From Streptomyces sp. NBC_01485 (GTDB lineage Bacteria > Actinomycetota > Actinomycetes > Streptomycetales > Streptomycetaceae): a stretch of DNA of 64,000 bases. Each line of letters begins with the position of its first letter. Position 1 is the stretch's first letter. The stretch lies in assembly GCF_036227125.1 (NCBI RefSeq), contig NZ_CP109435.1, positions 7,254,001 through 7,318,000 of the forward strand. The letters are read 5' to 3'. The notes beneath the pieces were generated by a model. The model was not told where the DNA came from. It made no database searches and worked only from the letters and a program-made list of their open reading frames with translations. A program made the position numbers and the translations under genes. This document shows positions 8,417-16,969 of the stretch, in pieces.

Positions 8417-9748
8417 ATGCGCGTCAACAGCATCACCCGTGCCCGCAAAGGGGCGGTCGTCGGTCTCTCCGTAGCCGCGCTGGCCGCCGGGGTGACCGCC
8501 GGAGCCGGTCCGGCCGCCGCCCGGCCGAAGGCCGCCCCCGCGGCCCCCGCGGCGGCCGCCGACTGCAGCGCCGCCTACCGCATCGAACAGAAGCTCTCCA
8601 CCGGCACGACCTGGCGCATGTGCTGGCGCTTCGAGGCCAAGTCGGGGCTCGTCCTGGAGAAGGTCTCCTACCAGCCGCCCGGCGAGGCCAAGCCGATCAG
8701 GGTCCTCAACAGCGCCAAGATCGCCCAGATCCACGTGCCGTACGACGACGGCAAGAACGAGTACAACGACATCACCGACTACAACTTCGGCTCGGGCCTG
8801 GTCAATATGACACCCGCCGAGTGCCCCGGCGGCACCATCAGGTCGGTGAAGGTCCCCGACCCGTTCGACGCCGGGAGCCCGAACGTCAAGGGCCTGTGCA
8901 CCACGACCCGCGCGCGGGGCCACGCCTACCGCATGCAGTCCGACACGGGCAACAAGGTCTTCCAGGCCCAGGGCAAGGATCTGCTCGTCTACACCGTCAA
9001 CCAGGTCGGCTGGTACGAGTACATCACCGAGTGGCGCTTCTCCGACGACGGCGCCATCAACATGAACGTCGGCGCCACCGGCAGCCTCTCGCCCTTCGAC
9101 TACGACGCCGGGGACGGCCGCGGCTGGCCCATAGGCAAGGGCGCCAAGGCCTACGCCACCAGCCACAACCACAACGTCTTCTGGCGGCTCGACTTCGGCC
9201 TCGACGGCTCCTCCAACTCAAAGGTGGAGCAGTACGACTCGGTCGTCAGCCCGCCCGCCGGCGCACAGCAGGGCCCGACCAACAAGACCACCCGCACCGC
9301 CGTCACCAAGGAACTCGCGGGCGACGCACAGAACATGCGCTGGTGGCGGGTGGTCAGCGCGACCGGCAAGAACAAGGACGGCCACGCGCGCTCCTACGAG
9401 CTCGTCCCCGGCGCCACCACCAAGTACCCCGGGCGCTCCTTCACCCGGCACGACGTCTACTTCACGCAGTACAACAAGTGCGAGCAGTACGCCAGCAACA
9501 ACGTGCGCATCTGCGGCAGTCCGCTGCACGGCACCTCCGTCGACAAGTGGGTCGACGGCCAGACCCTCACCCACCCCGTGGCCTGGGTGAACGTGGGCTT
9601 CCACCACATCACCCGCGACGAGGACCAGCAGCCCATGCCGGTCCACTGGCAGGGCTTCTCCCTCGCCCCCAGGGACGTCACCGCTATGAATCCGCTCACT
9701 CCGCCCGCCCTCGCGGGACAGAACGGACAACCGAACAACGGTAGTTGA
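8417..9748 (+). CDS. Secreted copper amine oxidase catalytic-domain protein, cofactor motif altered
   Basis: 443 aa with a signal peptide (residues 1-36). The remainder matches the large beta-sandwich catalytic domain of copper amine oxidases, which oxidise primary amines with topaquinone and Cu(II). Candidate copper ligands are kept: H250 and H252 (SHNHNVFWRLDF), and a third in GFHHITRDED (H396 or H397). The proposed catalytic Asp aligns with D148 (VPDPFD), and the C-terminus QPMPVHWQGFSL is family-like. The topaquinone-forming Tyr is present as Y200, but the consensus Asn before it is Trp: GWYEY instead of GNYD/EY. The protein lacks N-terminal N2/N3 domains, which the preceding gene appears to supply. 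It could be an active oxidase, another tyrosine-derived cofactor enzyme, or a binding protein. The start ATG 8417 has AAGGGAG upstream. Confidence 0.75.
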   Translation: MRVNSITRARKGAVVGLSVAALAAGVTAGAGPAAARPKAAPAAPAAAADCSAAYRIEQKLSTGTTWRMCWRFEAKSGLVLEKVSYQPPGEAKPIRVLNSAKIAQIHVPYDDGKNEYNDITDYNFGSGLVNMTPAECPGGTIRSVKVPDPFDAGSPNVKGLCTTTRARGHAYRMQSDTGNKVFQAQGKDLLVYTVNQVGWYEYITEWRFSDDGAINMNVGATGSLSPFDYDAGDGRGWPIGKGAKAYATSHNHNVFWRLDFGLDGSSNSKVEQYDSVVSPPAGAQQGPTNKTTRTAVTKELAGDAQNMRWWRVVSATGKNKDGHARSYELVPGATTKYPGRSFTRHDVYFTQYNKCEQYASNNVRICGSPLHGTSVDKWVDGQTLTHPVAWVNVGFHHITRDEDQQPMPVHWQGFSLAPRDVTAMNPLTPPALAGQNGQPNNGS

Positions 9749-9850
9749 GAAACGACCTGTCCATCCGGCTGCACCGCCCACCGCTCCCGGAGTACCCTTC
9801 CTTGATCGTTGGGACGGGGAGTGCTCGGGGGAGCGGAAGGCGGTGCGCGG

Positions 9851-11089
9851 GTGGGCTCGGGAGGGCTGGAGCTGCCCCCTGGTGACGAGGGTCACGGGGG
9901 AGGCTCCGCAGACGCCCCGCCCGGCACGGTGTCCCTGGCCCGGCCGATGGAGACGAACGCCATCGGACCGGAGCTGGACTGGGACGCCGAAGCCTGGCGG
10001 GAGGTGCGCACCCGCGCCCAGCGGGCCGGCCGGGCCTACATCTGGCTGAACCTCGTCGAACAGCGGCTGCGCGCCGTGGTGGCCGCCGTGCTGCGGCCCA
10101 TCTACGAGCCCGTCAACGGCGACGAGTGGGTGGTCGCCGCGGCCGGCCCCGCCGGGCAGGAGTGGGTGCAGCGCGCGGTCGCCGTCCGCGAGGTCAGCCG
10201 CCGCAAGGGCTACCTGCTCGACCCGGCCGACGACAACGTCATCTCCTTCCTCACGCTGCCGCAACTGCGCGAGCTGATGGTGCAGCACTGGCCGTGCTTC
10301 GAGCCGTACTTCGACGACCGCCGGGACGTCGAACTCGCCCTGGACGAGCTGGAGGTGACCCGCAACGTCGTCTCCCGCAACCGGGCCCTGTCCGAGGCCG
10401 TCCTGAACCAGGCCGAACGGGCCTCCTCGCGCCTGCTGGAGATGCTCGGCACCAGCGGCGACGTGCCCTCCGCGCGCCGGCTGCCCGTCGACGCCGTCGA
10501 GGACCTCATCGGCGACCGGTACGCGGACGTGGTCGCCGTCCACACCGACCGGGTGCGGCTGCTGCGCCAGTTCCCCGCCGAGGACATGTTCGACGGCGCC
10601 CGCCGCCTCGACGCCATCGGCATCGGCCTCAACCTGCTCGTGCAGAACTTCTCCGGCCGCCGGCTGGTCCGCCTCGCCGAGGCCGGGGCCCGCGTCCGGC
10701 TGCTGTTCCTCAACCCCGCCTCCAGCGCGGTCAAGCGCCGCGAGCGCGAACTCGGCATGAAGCGGGGCGAGTTGAGCCGGGCGGTGGAGATGAACATCCT
10801 GCACATGCGCCGGGTCCGCGCCCGGCTGCGCGACCCCGGCGCCTTCCAGATCCAGGTGTACGACGAGACGCCCCGCTTCACCGCCTACCTCGTCGACGGC
10901 GACGGCACCGACGGCATCGCCGTGATCCAGTCCTACCTGCGACGCATGCGCGGCATGGAGGCGCCGGTGCTGGTGCTGCGCAACGGCAACCGGGTGGTCA
11001 AGTCGGGCGACGTGGACGAAGGCGGACTTTTCTCGGCATACCGCGAGGAGTTCGAGCTCGCCTGGGCCGATTCCCGACCGGTGTCCTGA
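9851..11089 (+). CDS. SAV2148-type HEPN-domain protein
   Basis: 412 aa from GTG 9851, preceded by GGAAGG. The protein is all-helical in its first half (AYIWLNLVEQRLRAVVAAVL, LTLPQLRELMVQHWPCFEPY, ELEVTRNVVSRNRALSEAV). I associate it with the actinobacterial family named SAV2148 family HEPN domain-containing protein; this is from memory, not a search. The second half (residues 200-400) contains mixed beta/alpha segments such as GARVRLLFLNP and FTAYLVDGDG, resembling uncharacterised domains fused to HEPN. HEPN proteins are often RNases or helical scaffolds, but the RxxxxH catalytic motif is not convincingly present. It stands alone between the amine-oxidase pair and an exonuclease. Function unknown. 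Confidence 0.72.
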   Translation: MGSGGLELPPGDEGHGGGSADAPPGTVSLARPMETNAIGPELDWDAEAWREVRTRAQRAGRAYIWLNLVEQRLRAVVAAVLRPIYEPVNGDEWVVAAAGPAGQEWVQRAVAVREVSRRKGYLLDPADDNVISFLTLPQLRELMVQHWPCFEPYFDDRRDVELALDELEVTRNVVSRNRALSEAVLNQAERASSRLLEMLGTSGDVPSARRLPVDAVEDLIGDRYADVVAVHTDRVRLLRQFPAEDMFDGARRLDAIGIGLNLLVQNFSGRRLVRLAEAGARVRLLFLNPASSAVKRRERELGMKRGELSRAVEMNILHMRRVRARLRDPGAFQIQVYDETPRFTAYLVDGDGTDGIAVIQSYLRRMRGMEAPVLVLRNGNRVVKSGDVDEGGLFSAYREEFELAWADSRPVS

Positions 11090-11204
11090 ACCGGGTGGAC
11101 CGGGTAAGCGGACCGGGGTAAGCGGAACGCGGTCCTCTGATTGTCAGTGGTGCATGCGAGGGTGGAGACCACTGGGGGAAGCACCACCAAGAAGGGGGGC
11201 CATC

Positions 11205-11927
11205 ATGGCCTGGTACCGGGAGCTGCTGATCGGCTTCGACCTGGAGACGACCGGGACGGATCCGCGCGAGGCGCGCATCGTCACGGGAGCCGTGATCGAG
11301 GTCAGGGACGGGCAGGTTCTGGGCCGCCGCGAATGGCTGGCGGACCCGGGCGTGGAGATCCCGGCGGACGCGGTCGCGGTGCACGGGATCAGCAACGAGC
11401 GGGCGGCCTCCGAGGGCGCCCCCGCCGACCGGGTCGCGGACGCGATCGCCGAGGTCCTCGTGGGGTACTGGCGCACCGGAGTCCCGGTCGTCGCCTACAA
11501 CGCCGCCTTCGACCTCACCCTCCTCTCCGCCGAGCTGCGCCGCCACGGCCTGCCCTCGCTGCGTGAGCGCCTGGGCGGCCCGGACCCGGCGCCGGTCGTC
11601 GACCCGTACACCATCGACCGCTCGGTCGACCGCTACCGGCGCGGCAAACGCAACCTCGAAGCGGTCTGCGCCGAGTACGGCGTCCCCCTCGCGAAGGCCC
11701 ACGACGCCTCCGCCGACGCCCTCGCCGCGGCCCGCCTCGCCGGCGCGATAGCCGCCCGCCACCCCAAGGTCGCGGCCCTCGGCCCGGCGGAGCTGCACCG
11801 CCGCCAGATCGAGTGGTACGCCGAGTGGGCGGCGGACTTCCAGGACTTCCTGCGCCGCAAGGGAGACGCGGACGCGGTGGTGGACGGGGTCTGGCCGATG
11901 CGAGAGGTGGCGGGGGAAACCGTCTGA
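11205..11927 (+). CDS. DEDDh-family 3'-5' exonuclease (DnaQ-like)
   Basis: 240 aa starting at ATG 11205 behind AAGGGGGG. The DEDDh exonuclease core is complete: Exo I FDLETTG (D12, E14), Exo II VVAYNAAFD (D103), Exo III AHDASADAL (H166, D171). Such proteins remove nucleotides from 3' ends using two metal ions; stand-alone actinobacterial members are annotated as DNA polymerase III epsilon-like. No polymerase, UvrC or BRCT domain is fused here. The C-terminal 60 residues (WYAEWAADFQDFLRRKG) are helical and family-typical. The HEPN-type gene ends 115 bp upstream, but an operon is not clear. Confidence 0.88.
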   Translation: MAWYRELLIGFDLETTGTDPREARIVTGAVIEVRDGQVLGRREWLADPGVEIPADAVAVHGISNERAASEGAPADRVADAIAEVLVGYWRTGVPVVAYNAAFDLTLLSAELRRHGLPSLRERLGGPDPAPVVDPYTIDRSVDRYRRGKRNLEAVCAEYGVPLAKAHDASADALAAARLAGAIAARHPKVAALGPAELHRRQIEWYAEWAADFQDFLRRKGDADAVVDGVWPMREVAGETV

Positions 11928-11998
11928 CGCCCTCCGGGGGAGAGGGAAAGACGGGGGCGGGGGCGGGGGCCGGGGCCGGTGGGGAGATCGCCCTTACC

Positions 11999-12043
11999 GC
12001 TCGCCTGACCGCCGCTCGCCCGACCGCCGCTCGCCCGACCGCC
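11999..12043. repeat. 15-bp tandem repeat, three copies
   Basis: Three consecutive units of GCTCGCCCGACCGCC, the first with one C-to-T change, lie in the gap between the convergent exonuclease and kinase genes. Simple slippage-type repeat; no function is indicated. Confidence 0.8.
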
Positions 12044-12073
12044 GTGCGGCCCGCCACGCCCGCAGCGCGCGGA

Positions 12074-12937
12074 TCAGAACGAGTACCACCGCACCGCCTC
12101 GTCCCCGTCCCGCAGCGACGCCACCCGGCGCCGGAACTCCGCCAGCGCCTTGGGGTTGGTGGGCGCGTGCTGGGCGACCCAGGCACAGCTCGCGGTCTCC
12201 CGGGCGCCCCGCAGGACCGCGCAGCCCGCCCACTCCCGTACGTCCCAGCCGTATGCCTCGGTGAAGGAGTCGTACGCCTGGGCGGGCAGGCCGTAGCGGT
12301 CGCGGGAGAGCGCCATGACCACCAGGTCGTGTTCGCGCAGATCGGCGGAGACGGTCTCCAGGTCGACCAGGACCGGACCGTCCGGGCCCATGTGCACGTT
12401 GCGGGGCAGCGCGTCGCCGTGGATCGGGCCGGGCGGCAGGTGCGGGGTGAGCGCGGCGGCGGCCGTGGCGAAGCCGTCGCGGCGCTCGCGCAGGAACGCC
12501 GCGTCCGCCGGGTCGATCGCGTCGCCCGCGAGCCGCAGCCAGCGTTCGACTCCCGACAGCAGTTCGCGCGGGGGCAGTCCGAAGGAGGGGGTGGGCAAGG
12601 CGTGCACGAGGCGCAGGAGTTCGGCCAGATCCCGTGGCTCGGCGGGCCGTACCGGGTCGGGCAGCCGGTGCCACACCGTCACCGGGTGTCCCTCGGCCAG
12701 CAGCGGCTTGGGCTCGGCCGCCCGCACCGCCGGCACGCCCGCCTCGGCGAGCCAGGCCGCGACGTCCAGCTCGCGCCGGGCGCGGTCGAGGAGTTCGGCG
12801 TCCCGGCCCACCTTCACCACCAGGTCACCGGCGGCGAACACCGCGTTCTCGCCCAGGGCGAGCAGCCGCGCGTGTGCCGCCGGGCCGGGCAGTACCCCCG
12901 CCGCGGCCAGTACGTCCCGCGCCCGTGCCTCGTCCAT
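12074..12937 (-). CDS. APH-fold phosphotransferase
   Basis: 287 aa, aminoglycoside phosphotransferase / choline kinase fold. Seen: the nucleotide-binding lysine region LVVKVGRDAEL (K42), the catalytic loop HGDALPRN (H173, D175, N180), and the metal-binding Asp in VLVDLETVS (D192). These proteins phosphorylate hydroxyls of small molecules. Sequence alone does not tell whether this is an antibiotic kinase or a metabolic kinase, and no resistance context is present. It is transcribed away from the sugar ABC genes with about 185 bp between starts. ATG 12937 is preceded by GGAGGCGGGC. The C-terminus ends in WYSF. Confidence 0.87.
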   Translation of the reverse strand: MDEARARDVLAAAGVLPGPAAHARLLALGENAVFAAGDLVVKVGRDAELLDRARRELDVAAWLAEAGVPAVRAAEPKPLLAEGHPVTVWHRLPDPVRPAEPRDLAELLRLVHALPTPSFGLPPRELLSGVERWLRLAGDAIDPADAAFLRERRDGFATAAAALTPHLPPGPIHGDALPRNVHMGPDGPVLVDLETVSADLREHDLVVMALSRDRYGLPAQAYDSFTEAYGWDVREWAGCAVLRGARETASCAWVAQHAPTNPKALAEFRRRVASLRDGDEAVRWYSF

Positions 12938-13054
12938 CGCCCGCCTCCGTGTCGTTCTGCGCGTTCTGCGCCCGGCCCCACCGGATGGCGTCGGGATCCG
13001 GCCATCCGACGGTCAGTGTCGCATTCGCACAGATCACGGTGTGCGCGCGGTGTC

Positions 13055-13083
13055 TTGACGGCGTACAGCACCTTCACGACCAT
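13055..13083 (+). promoter_or_regulatory. Possible promoter of the sugar ABC operon
   Basis: TTGACG (13055-13060), a 17-nt spacer, then GACCAT (13078-13083), 39 nt before the first permease start. The -35 box is good, but the -10 box matches TANNNT only in part. Confidence 0.3.
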
Positions 13084-13122
13084 GGCGGGGCCCGTCACAG
13101 CCGCGGGAAGGGGGACGTCTTC

Positions 13123-14103
13123 GTGTCGTTGGCGACCGAGAAGAGACGGACGGAGAAGAGAGGAACGGCCAGGAGACGGACGGTGCGCGGACGGGCGGAG
13201 CGCCGCGCTTCCGGCACCGGCCCACCGCGCGCGACCGCCGGCCCCGGCGCCTGGTTCCTCGTCCTCCCCGCCCTGATCCCCATCCTGGTGCTGAGCGTCG
13301 GCCCGCTGCTGTACGGGATCCTGCTGGCGTTCACCGACGCCCAGTCGGGCCGCACCTCGCCCACCCGGTGGATCGGCGCCCTCAACTTCTCCGACCTGCT
13401 GCACGACACCCTGTTCTGGGAGTCGTTCCGGATCGGCCTGGTCTGGGCGGTCGGGGTGACGGTTCCGCAGTTCCTGCTCGCCCTCGGCCTCGCCCTGCTG
13501 CTGAACGAGGACCTACGGCTGCGCCGACTCGCCCGCGCCCTGGCGATCATCCCGTGGGCGATGCCCGAGGTCGTGGTCGGCGTCATGTGGCGGCTCGTCT
13601 ACAGCCCGGACGCCGGCATCCTCAACGAGACCCTGCGGGACCTGGGTCTGGGCGACGGTCGGGACTGGCTCAGCGGCCTGGCGACCGCCCTGCCCGCGGT
13701 GATCGTCGTGGGCGTGTGGGCGGGCATGCCGCAGACGACGGTCACGCTGCTCGCCGGACTGCAGAACACCTCCCGGGACCTGCACGAAGCGGCAGCGGTG
13801 GACGGCGCGGGCGCCTGGCGCCGCTTCCGCACGGTCACCTGGCCGGCCCTCAGACCCATCGCCCTCGCCGTCACGGCGCTGAACTTCATCTGGAACTTCA
13901 ACTCCTTCGCCCTCGTCTACGTGCTGACCAGCGGCGGACCCGGTGGCCGCACCCGGCTGCCCATGCTCTTCGCCTACGAAGAGGCCTTCCGCTACGGCCA
14001 GTTCGGGTACGCGGCGACGATGGGCTGTGTGATGGTCGCGGTGATCTCGGTGTTCCTGGCCCTCTTCCTGGTGGGCCGGATCAGGGGAGGTGACGACGCG
14101 TGA
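13123..14103 (+). CDS. Sugar ABC transporter permease, MalF type
   Basis: 326 aa from GTG 13123 (GGGAAGGGGGA upstream). The N-terminus is very basic (KRRTEKRGTARRRTVRG), followed by about six membrane segments beginning AWFLVLPALIPILVLSVGPLLYGILL. The cytoplasmic EAA loop is seen as HEAAAVDGAGAWRRF, the contact site for the ATPase. The family (CUT1) imports oligosaccharides or polyols. In Streptomyces the ATPase is usually the shared MsiK encoded elsewhere, and indeed no ATPase gene is present here. It overlaps the second permease by GTGA. Substrate unknown. Confidence 0.92.
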   Translation: MSLATEKRRTEKRGTARRRTVRGRAERRASGTGPPRATAGPGAWFLVLPALIPILVLSVGPLLYGILLAFTDAQSGRTSPTRWIGALNFSDLLHDTLFWESFRIGLVWAVGVTVPQFLLALGLALLLNEDLRLRRLARALAIIPWAMPEVVVGVMWRLVYSPDAGILNETLRDLGLGDGRDWLSGLATALPAVIVVGVWAGMPQTTVTLLAGLQNTSRDLHEAAAVDGAGAWRRFRTVTWPALRPIALAVTALNFIWNFNSFALVYVLTSGGPGGRTRLPMLFAYEEAFRYGQFGYAATMGCVMVAVISVFLALFLVGRIRGGDDA

Positions 14104-14933
14104 GGACCCGCCCCGCGGCCCGCGCCGGCCAGTACACGGCCCTGCTCGCCTACCTCGTCTTCCTCGCCTTCCCCTTCCTCTGGCTGCTCTCCGTCGCGTT
14201 CAAGCCGCCCCGCGAACTGGGCAGCCTGCACCCCACCTGGATCCCGCAGCATCCCACCCTCGCCAACTTCCGCCAGGCGTTCGACGAACAGCCCCTGCTG
14301 CACGCCGCGTTCAACTCCCTGCTCGCCGCGCTCGGCGCAGGCGTGATCGCCGTCGCGCTCGCCCTGCCGATGGCGTACGTCATGGCCCGGCAGCGCAACC
14401 GGCTCGCGCGGGCCGTGTCCGGGTGGGTGGTGGTCAGCCAGGCGTTCCCGTTCGTGCTGGTGATCATCCCGCTGTTCCTGGTGCTGAAGAACCTGCGGCT
14501 GATCGACTCCGTGCCGGGGCTGGTGATGGTGTACGTGGTGTGGGCGCTGCCGTTCGCGCTGTGGATGCTCGTCGGATACGTCCGGGCCGTGCCCGTCGAA
14601 CTGGAGGAGGCGGCGGCGATCGACGGGGCCGGGCGGCTGCGGACGCTGGTCTCGGTGACGGCGCCGCTGCTGGCACCGGGGATCGTCGCGACGGCGCTGT
14701 TCACCTTCATCACCGCGTGGAACGAGTTCTTCTTCGCCCTGGTGCTGCTGAAGACGCCGGAGAAACAGACGCTGCCGGTCGTCCTGACCCACTTCATCGG
14801 CGCGGAAGGCGTTGCCGACCTGGGGCCGCTGGCCGCCGCCGCGTTCCTCGCCACCCTCCCCTCGCTGGTCGTCTTCGCGCTCATCCAGCGGCGGATCACG
14901 GGCGGCATGCTCGCCGGGGCGGTGAAGAGCTGA
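14100..14933 (+). CDS. Sugar ABC transporter permease, MalG type
   Basis: 277 aa, partner of the preceding MalF-type permease; its GTG start overlaps the upstream stop. Six membrane spans are visible, and the EAA motif appears as LEEAAAIDGAGRLRTL, with the typical C-terminal RRITGGMLAGAVKS. It should form the heterodimeric CUT1 channel. Its stop overlaps the ATG of the solute-binding gene (TGATG), so the three genes were built as one operon. The permeases look intact although the binding-protein gene is broken. Confidence 0.92.
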   Translation: MRTRPAARAGQYTALLAYLVFLAFPFLWLLSVAFKPPRELGSLHPTWIPQHPTLANFRQAFDEQPLLHAAFNSLLAALGAGVIAVALALPMAYVMARQRNRLARAVSGWVVVSQAFPFVLVIIPLFLVLKNLRLIDSVPGLVMVYVVWALPFALWMLVGYVRAVPVELEEAAAIDGAGRLRTLVSVTAPLLAPGIVATALFTFITAWNEFFFALVLLKTPEKQTLPVVLTHFIGAEGVADLGPLAAAAFLATLPSLVVFALIQRRITGGMLAGAVKS

Positions 14934-15725
14934 TGCGGACGAGACTGCTGGTCGCCGTGGTGCTGCTGCTCCTCGCGGGCTGCTCCTCGGGCTCGGAAGT
15001 ACGGCGTGGCCTGGCCGCTGAAGGAGCCCGTCTCCGCCACCCTCAACCTCTCCCTGTCGGCGGGCGGGCAGTTGTTCCACCGGGGCGCGGACGGCAAGGT
15101 CACCGTCCGCTTCCAGGCCGGCGACGAGGTCGTCCCGCGCACCGTCCACGACCAGGTCGGCGCCGACCACAGCGCCTCGCCGACCACGCTGGGCAGCGGC
15201 GGTTCGGACACCCTGCCCGGCTTCTTCGGCGGCCGGTACGCGATGGTCCCGCTCGGCTTCTCCTACCGCCAGCAGATCGTGCAGCAGGCGCCGAAGGGCT
15301 TCGACTGGCAGGTGCTGCCGGCCCCGGCGGGCGCCGACGGACTCGCCCAGGGGGTCAGTCCGCAGACCCTGTCCGTCGCCGAGGACAGCCCCCACAAGGC
15401 GGAGGCCGTCGCCTTCGTCGACTTTCTGCTGCGGCCGAAGAACATGGTGCGCCTCGCGCTCGGCGACTGGATGCTGCCCACCGGCACCCGGGCGCTCGCG
15501 GACCCCGCCCTGCACACGGCGAAGGACGACTGGGCGACCGGCACCGCCCTCGCCGCGCACCTGCGGCCGGCGCCCGCCCAGTCGGTGCGGGGCTACCCCG
15601 AGTGGAAGGACAAGGTCGCGACCCCCGCGTTCCAGGAGTACTACAGCGGCGCGATCGGCCTCGGTGAACTGCGCACCCGTCTGGAGAAGGACGGGAACCT
15701 CGTCCTGGCCCGCTACCAGCGCTGA
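14933..15725 (+). pseudogene. Disrupted sugar-binding lipoprotein gene
   Basis: The reading starts at ATG 14933 with a clean lipoprotein signal (VVLLLLAGC, lipobox LAGC) but only about 22 codons in frame. The recognisable binding-protein sequence (YGVAWPLKEP..., LPGFFGGRYAMVPLGF, FVDFLLRPKNMVRLALGDWMLPTGT) then continues in a different frame from about 15000 to 15725. CUT1 binding proteins are usually 400-450 residues; only about 260 codons remain, so roughly 150 codons of the N-terminal lobe are gone and the junction shifts the frame. The damage is clear; whether the importer uses another binding protein is unknown. Confidence 0.82.
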
Positions 15726-15785
15726 ACGGCCGCTTCGGGGAAGCACTGTGCGGCCGTTCAGGCAAGCACGGTGCGATCGGCCGGT

Positions 15786-16829
15786 TCAGGGAACGGCGGG
15801 GCCGGTGACGAACCGGCCCTGTCCGTCGTACGGCCAGACGTTGGGGACGCAGCCGTTCATGCCCTTGATCTGCTGCATCATCGCCGGGGCAGGCTTGCCC
15901 GCGCCGGGGCAGCCGACGTGGCCCTGGCCGAGGAAGTGACCGACCTCGTGGTTGATGATCAGCGCCCGGTAGGCCGTGACGTCCCTGGCGTAGACGGGGG
16001 TGGCCAGCAGCCAGCGCCTGAGGTTGACCATGACGTTCTCGGCCACGTTGCAGTTGACCTCGCCGCCGGTGTCCAGCCCGTACTGCCCGCAGATCTCGTC
16101 CACGGTGCCGGGGGTCGCGATCCGGACGGCGAAGTCGGTGGCGCCGCCGGAGACCCGCTGGAACGCCGAGTGCCCGTCCGCGGTCCAGCCGCGCCGGTCG
16201 GCCAGGATGCGCTCCACCTGCCGGGCGACGTCGGCGGCGGACAGGTCGAGGCCGTCCTCGACGTCCACCCGGTAGCGCAGGGCGGCGCCCTTGCCCACCT
16301 TGCCGCTCGACCCGGACGCGGTCGTGAACGTACCCGGCCCCGAGTCGGGGATGCCGTCCTTGGACGAACTCCCCCTCGAATCACCGGACTTACCGCCCGA
16401 CTTACCGCCCGAAGTACCACCGGACGAACCGGCCGGCGGATCGGCGGGCGGACCGTTGGACCGGCCGGCGGACGAGCTGACGGACGGACCGGCGGGTGTG
16501 CGGGGCGAGGACGAAGCGCTGGGCGTCGAACGGGGGGACGCCGAACCGGACGCCGCAGACCCGCCGGGCGCCGCAGACCCGCCGGACGCACCGGGCCCAC
16601 CGTGCGCGCCGGACGCCGTCGAACGGCCCTCGGCCGCAGACCCGCCCCCGCCCGCAGACGTCCATTCCGCGGCCGTGAAACCGGCGACGCCCAGGAGCGC
16701 CAGCGCGGCCAGCCCTCCCCACAGCGGTCCTCGCGGTCCTCGCGGCCCTCTCCGGCCGCGCCCGCTGGAGTGCGCGGGGCGCCTCCGACGGCGACGGGCG
16801 GCGGAGGAATCTGCTCGGTGCACGCTCAT
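15786..16829 (-). CDS. DUF3152 membrane-anchored zincin-like metalloprotease
   Basis: 347 aa. Order: basic cytoplasmic N-terminus (RRRRRRPAHSSGRGRR), one membrane helix (residues about 34-52), a long Ser/Gly/Pro-rich extracellular linker (55-170), then the DUF3152 domain. The zinc motif is obvious: NHEVGHFLGQGH, followed by CPGAGKPAPAMMQQ. Four cysteines probably form disulfides. The family is widespread in actinobacteria and is thought to be an extracellular metalloprotease, but substrates are not established as far as I know. Transcribed divergently from the response regulator, with 140 bp between starts. Confidence 0.87.
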   Translation of the reverse strand: MSVHRADSSAARRRRRRPAHSSGRGRRGPRGPRGPLWGGLAALALLGVAGFTAAEWTSAGGGGSAAEGRSTASGAHGGPGASGGSAAPGGSAASGSASPRSTPSASSSPRTPAGPSVSSSAGRSNGPPADPPAGSSGGTSGGKSGGKSGDSRGSSSKDGIPDSGPGTFTTASGSSGKVGKGAALRYRVDVEDGLDLSAADVARQVERILADRRGWTADGHSAFQRVSGGATDFAVRIATPGTVDEICGQYGLDTGGEVNCNVAENVMVNLRRWLLATPVYARDVTAYRALIINHEVGHFLGQGHVGCPGAGKPAPAMMQQIKGMNGCVPNVWPYDGQGRFVTGPAVP

Positions 16830-16885
16830 GGTTGTTCAGATTGTGATTGCGATGTGATCGGATCAGGCCCAAGCGATAACAAAAA

Positions 16886-16929
16886 GGTAACGACCCGGTC
16901 GGCGCGGTTTCATGTGATCATCCGGTAAC
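16886..16929. promoter_or_regulatory. Repeated GGTAAC sites upstream of the two-component genes
   Basis: GGTAAC occurs at 16886-16891 and 16924-16929, each followed by GC-rich flanks, between the divergent DUF3152 and response-regulator starts. OmpR-family regulators often bind direct repeats of this kind, so autoregulation is possible. Weak evidence. Confidence 0.28.
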
Positions 16930-16969
16930 AATGGTCCGGAGTGGCCGACGGCGTACCGATACTGAGGCC

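Noticed and set aside
7499..9748. The two amine-oxidase-like genes as one gene broken by a frameshift
   Set aside because: Each has its own start, ribosome-binding site and complete signal peptide, and 84 bp of non-coding sequence separates them.
11999..12043. Tandem repeats considered as a CRISPR array
   Set aside because: Units are 15 bp with no spacers and no cas genes nearby.
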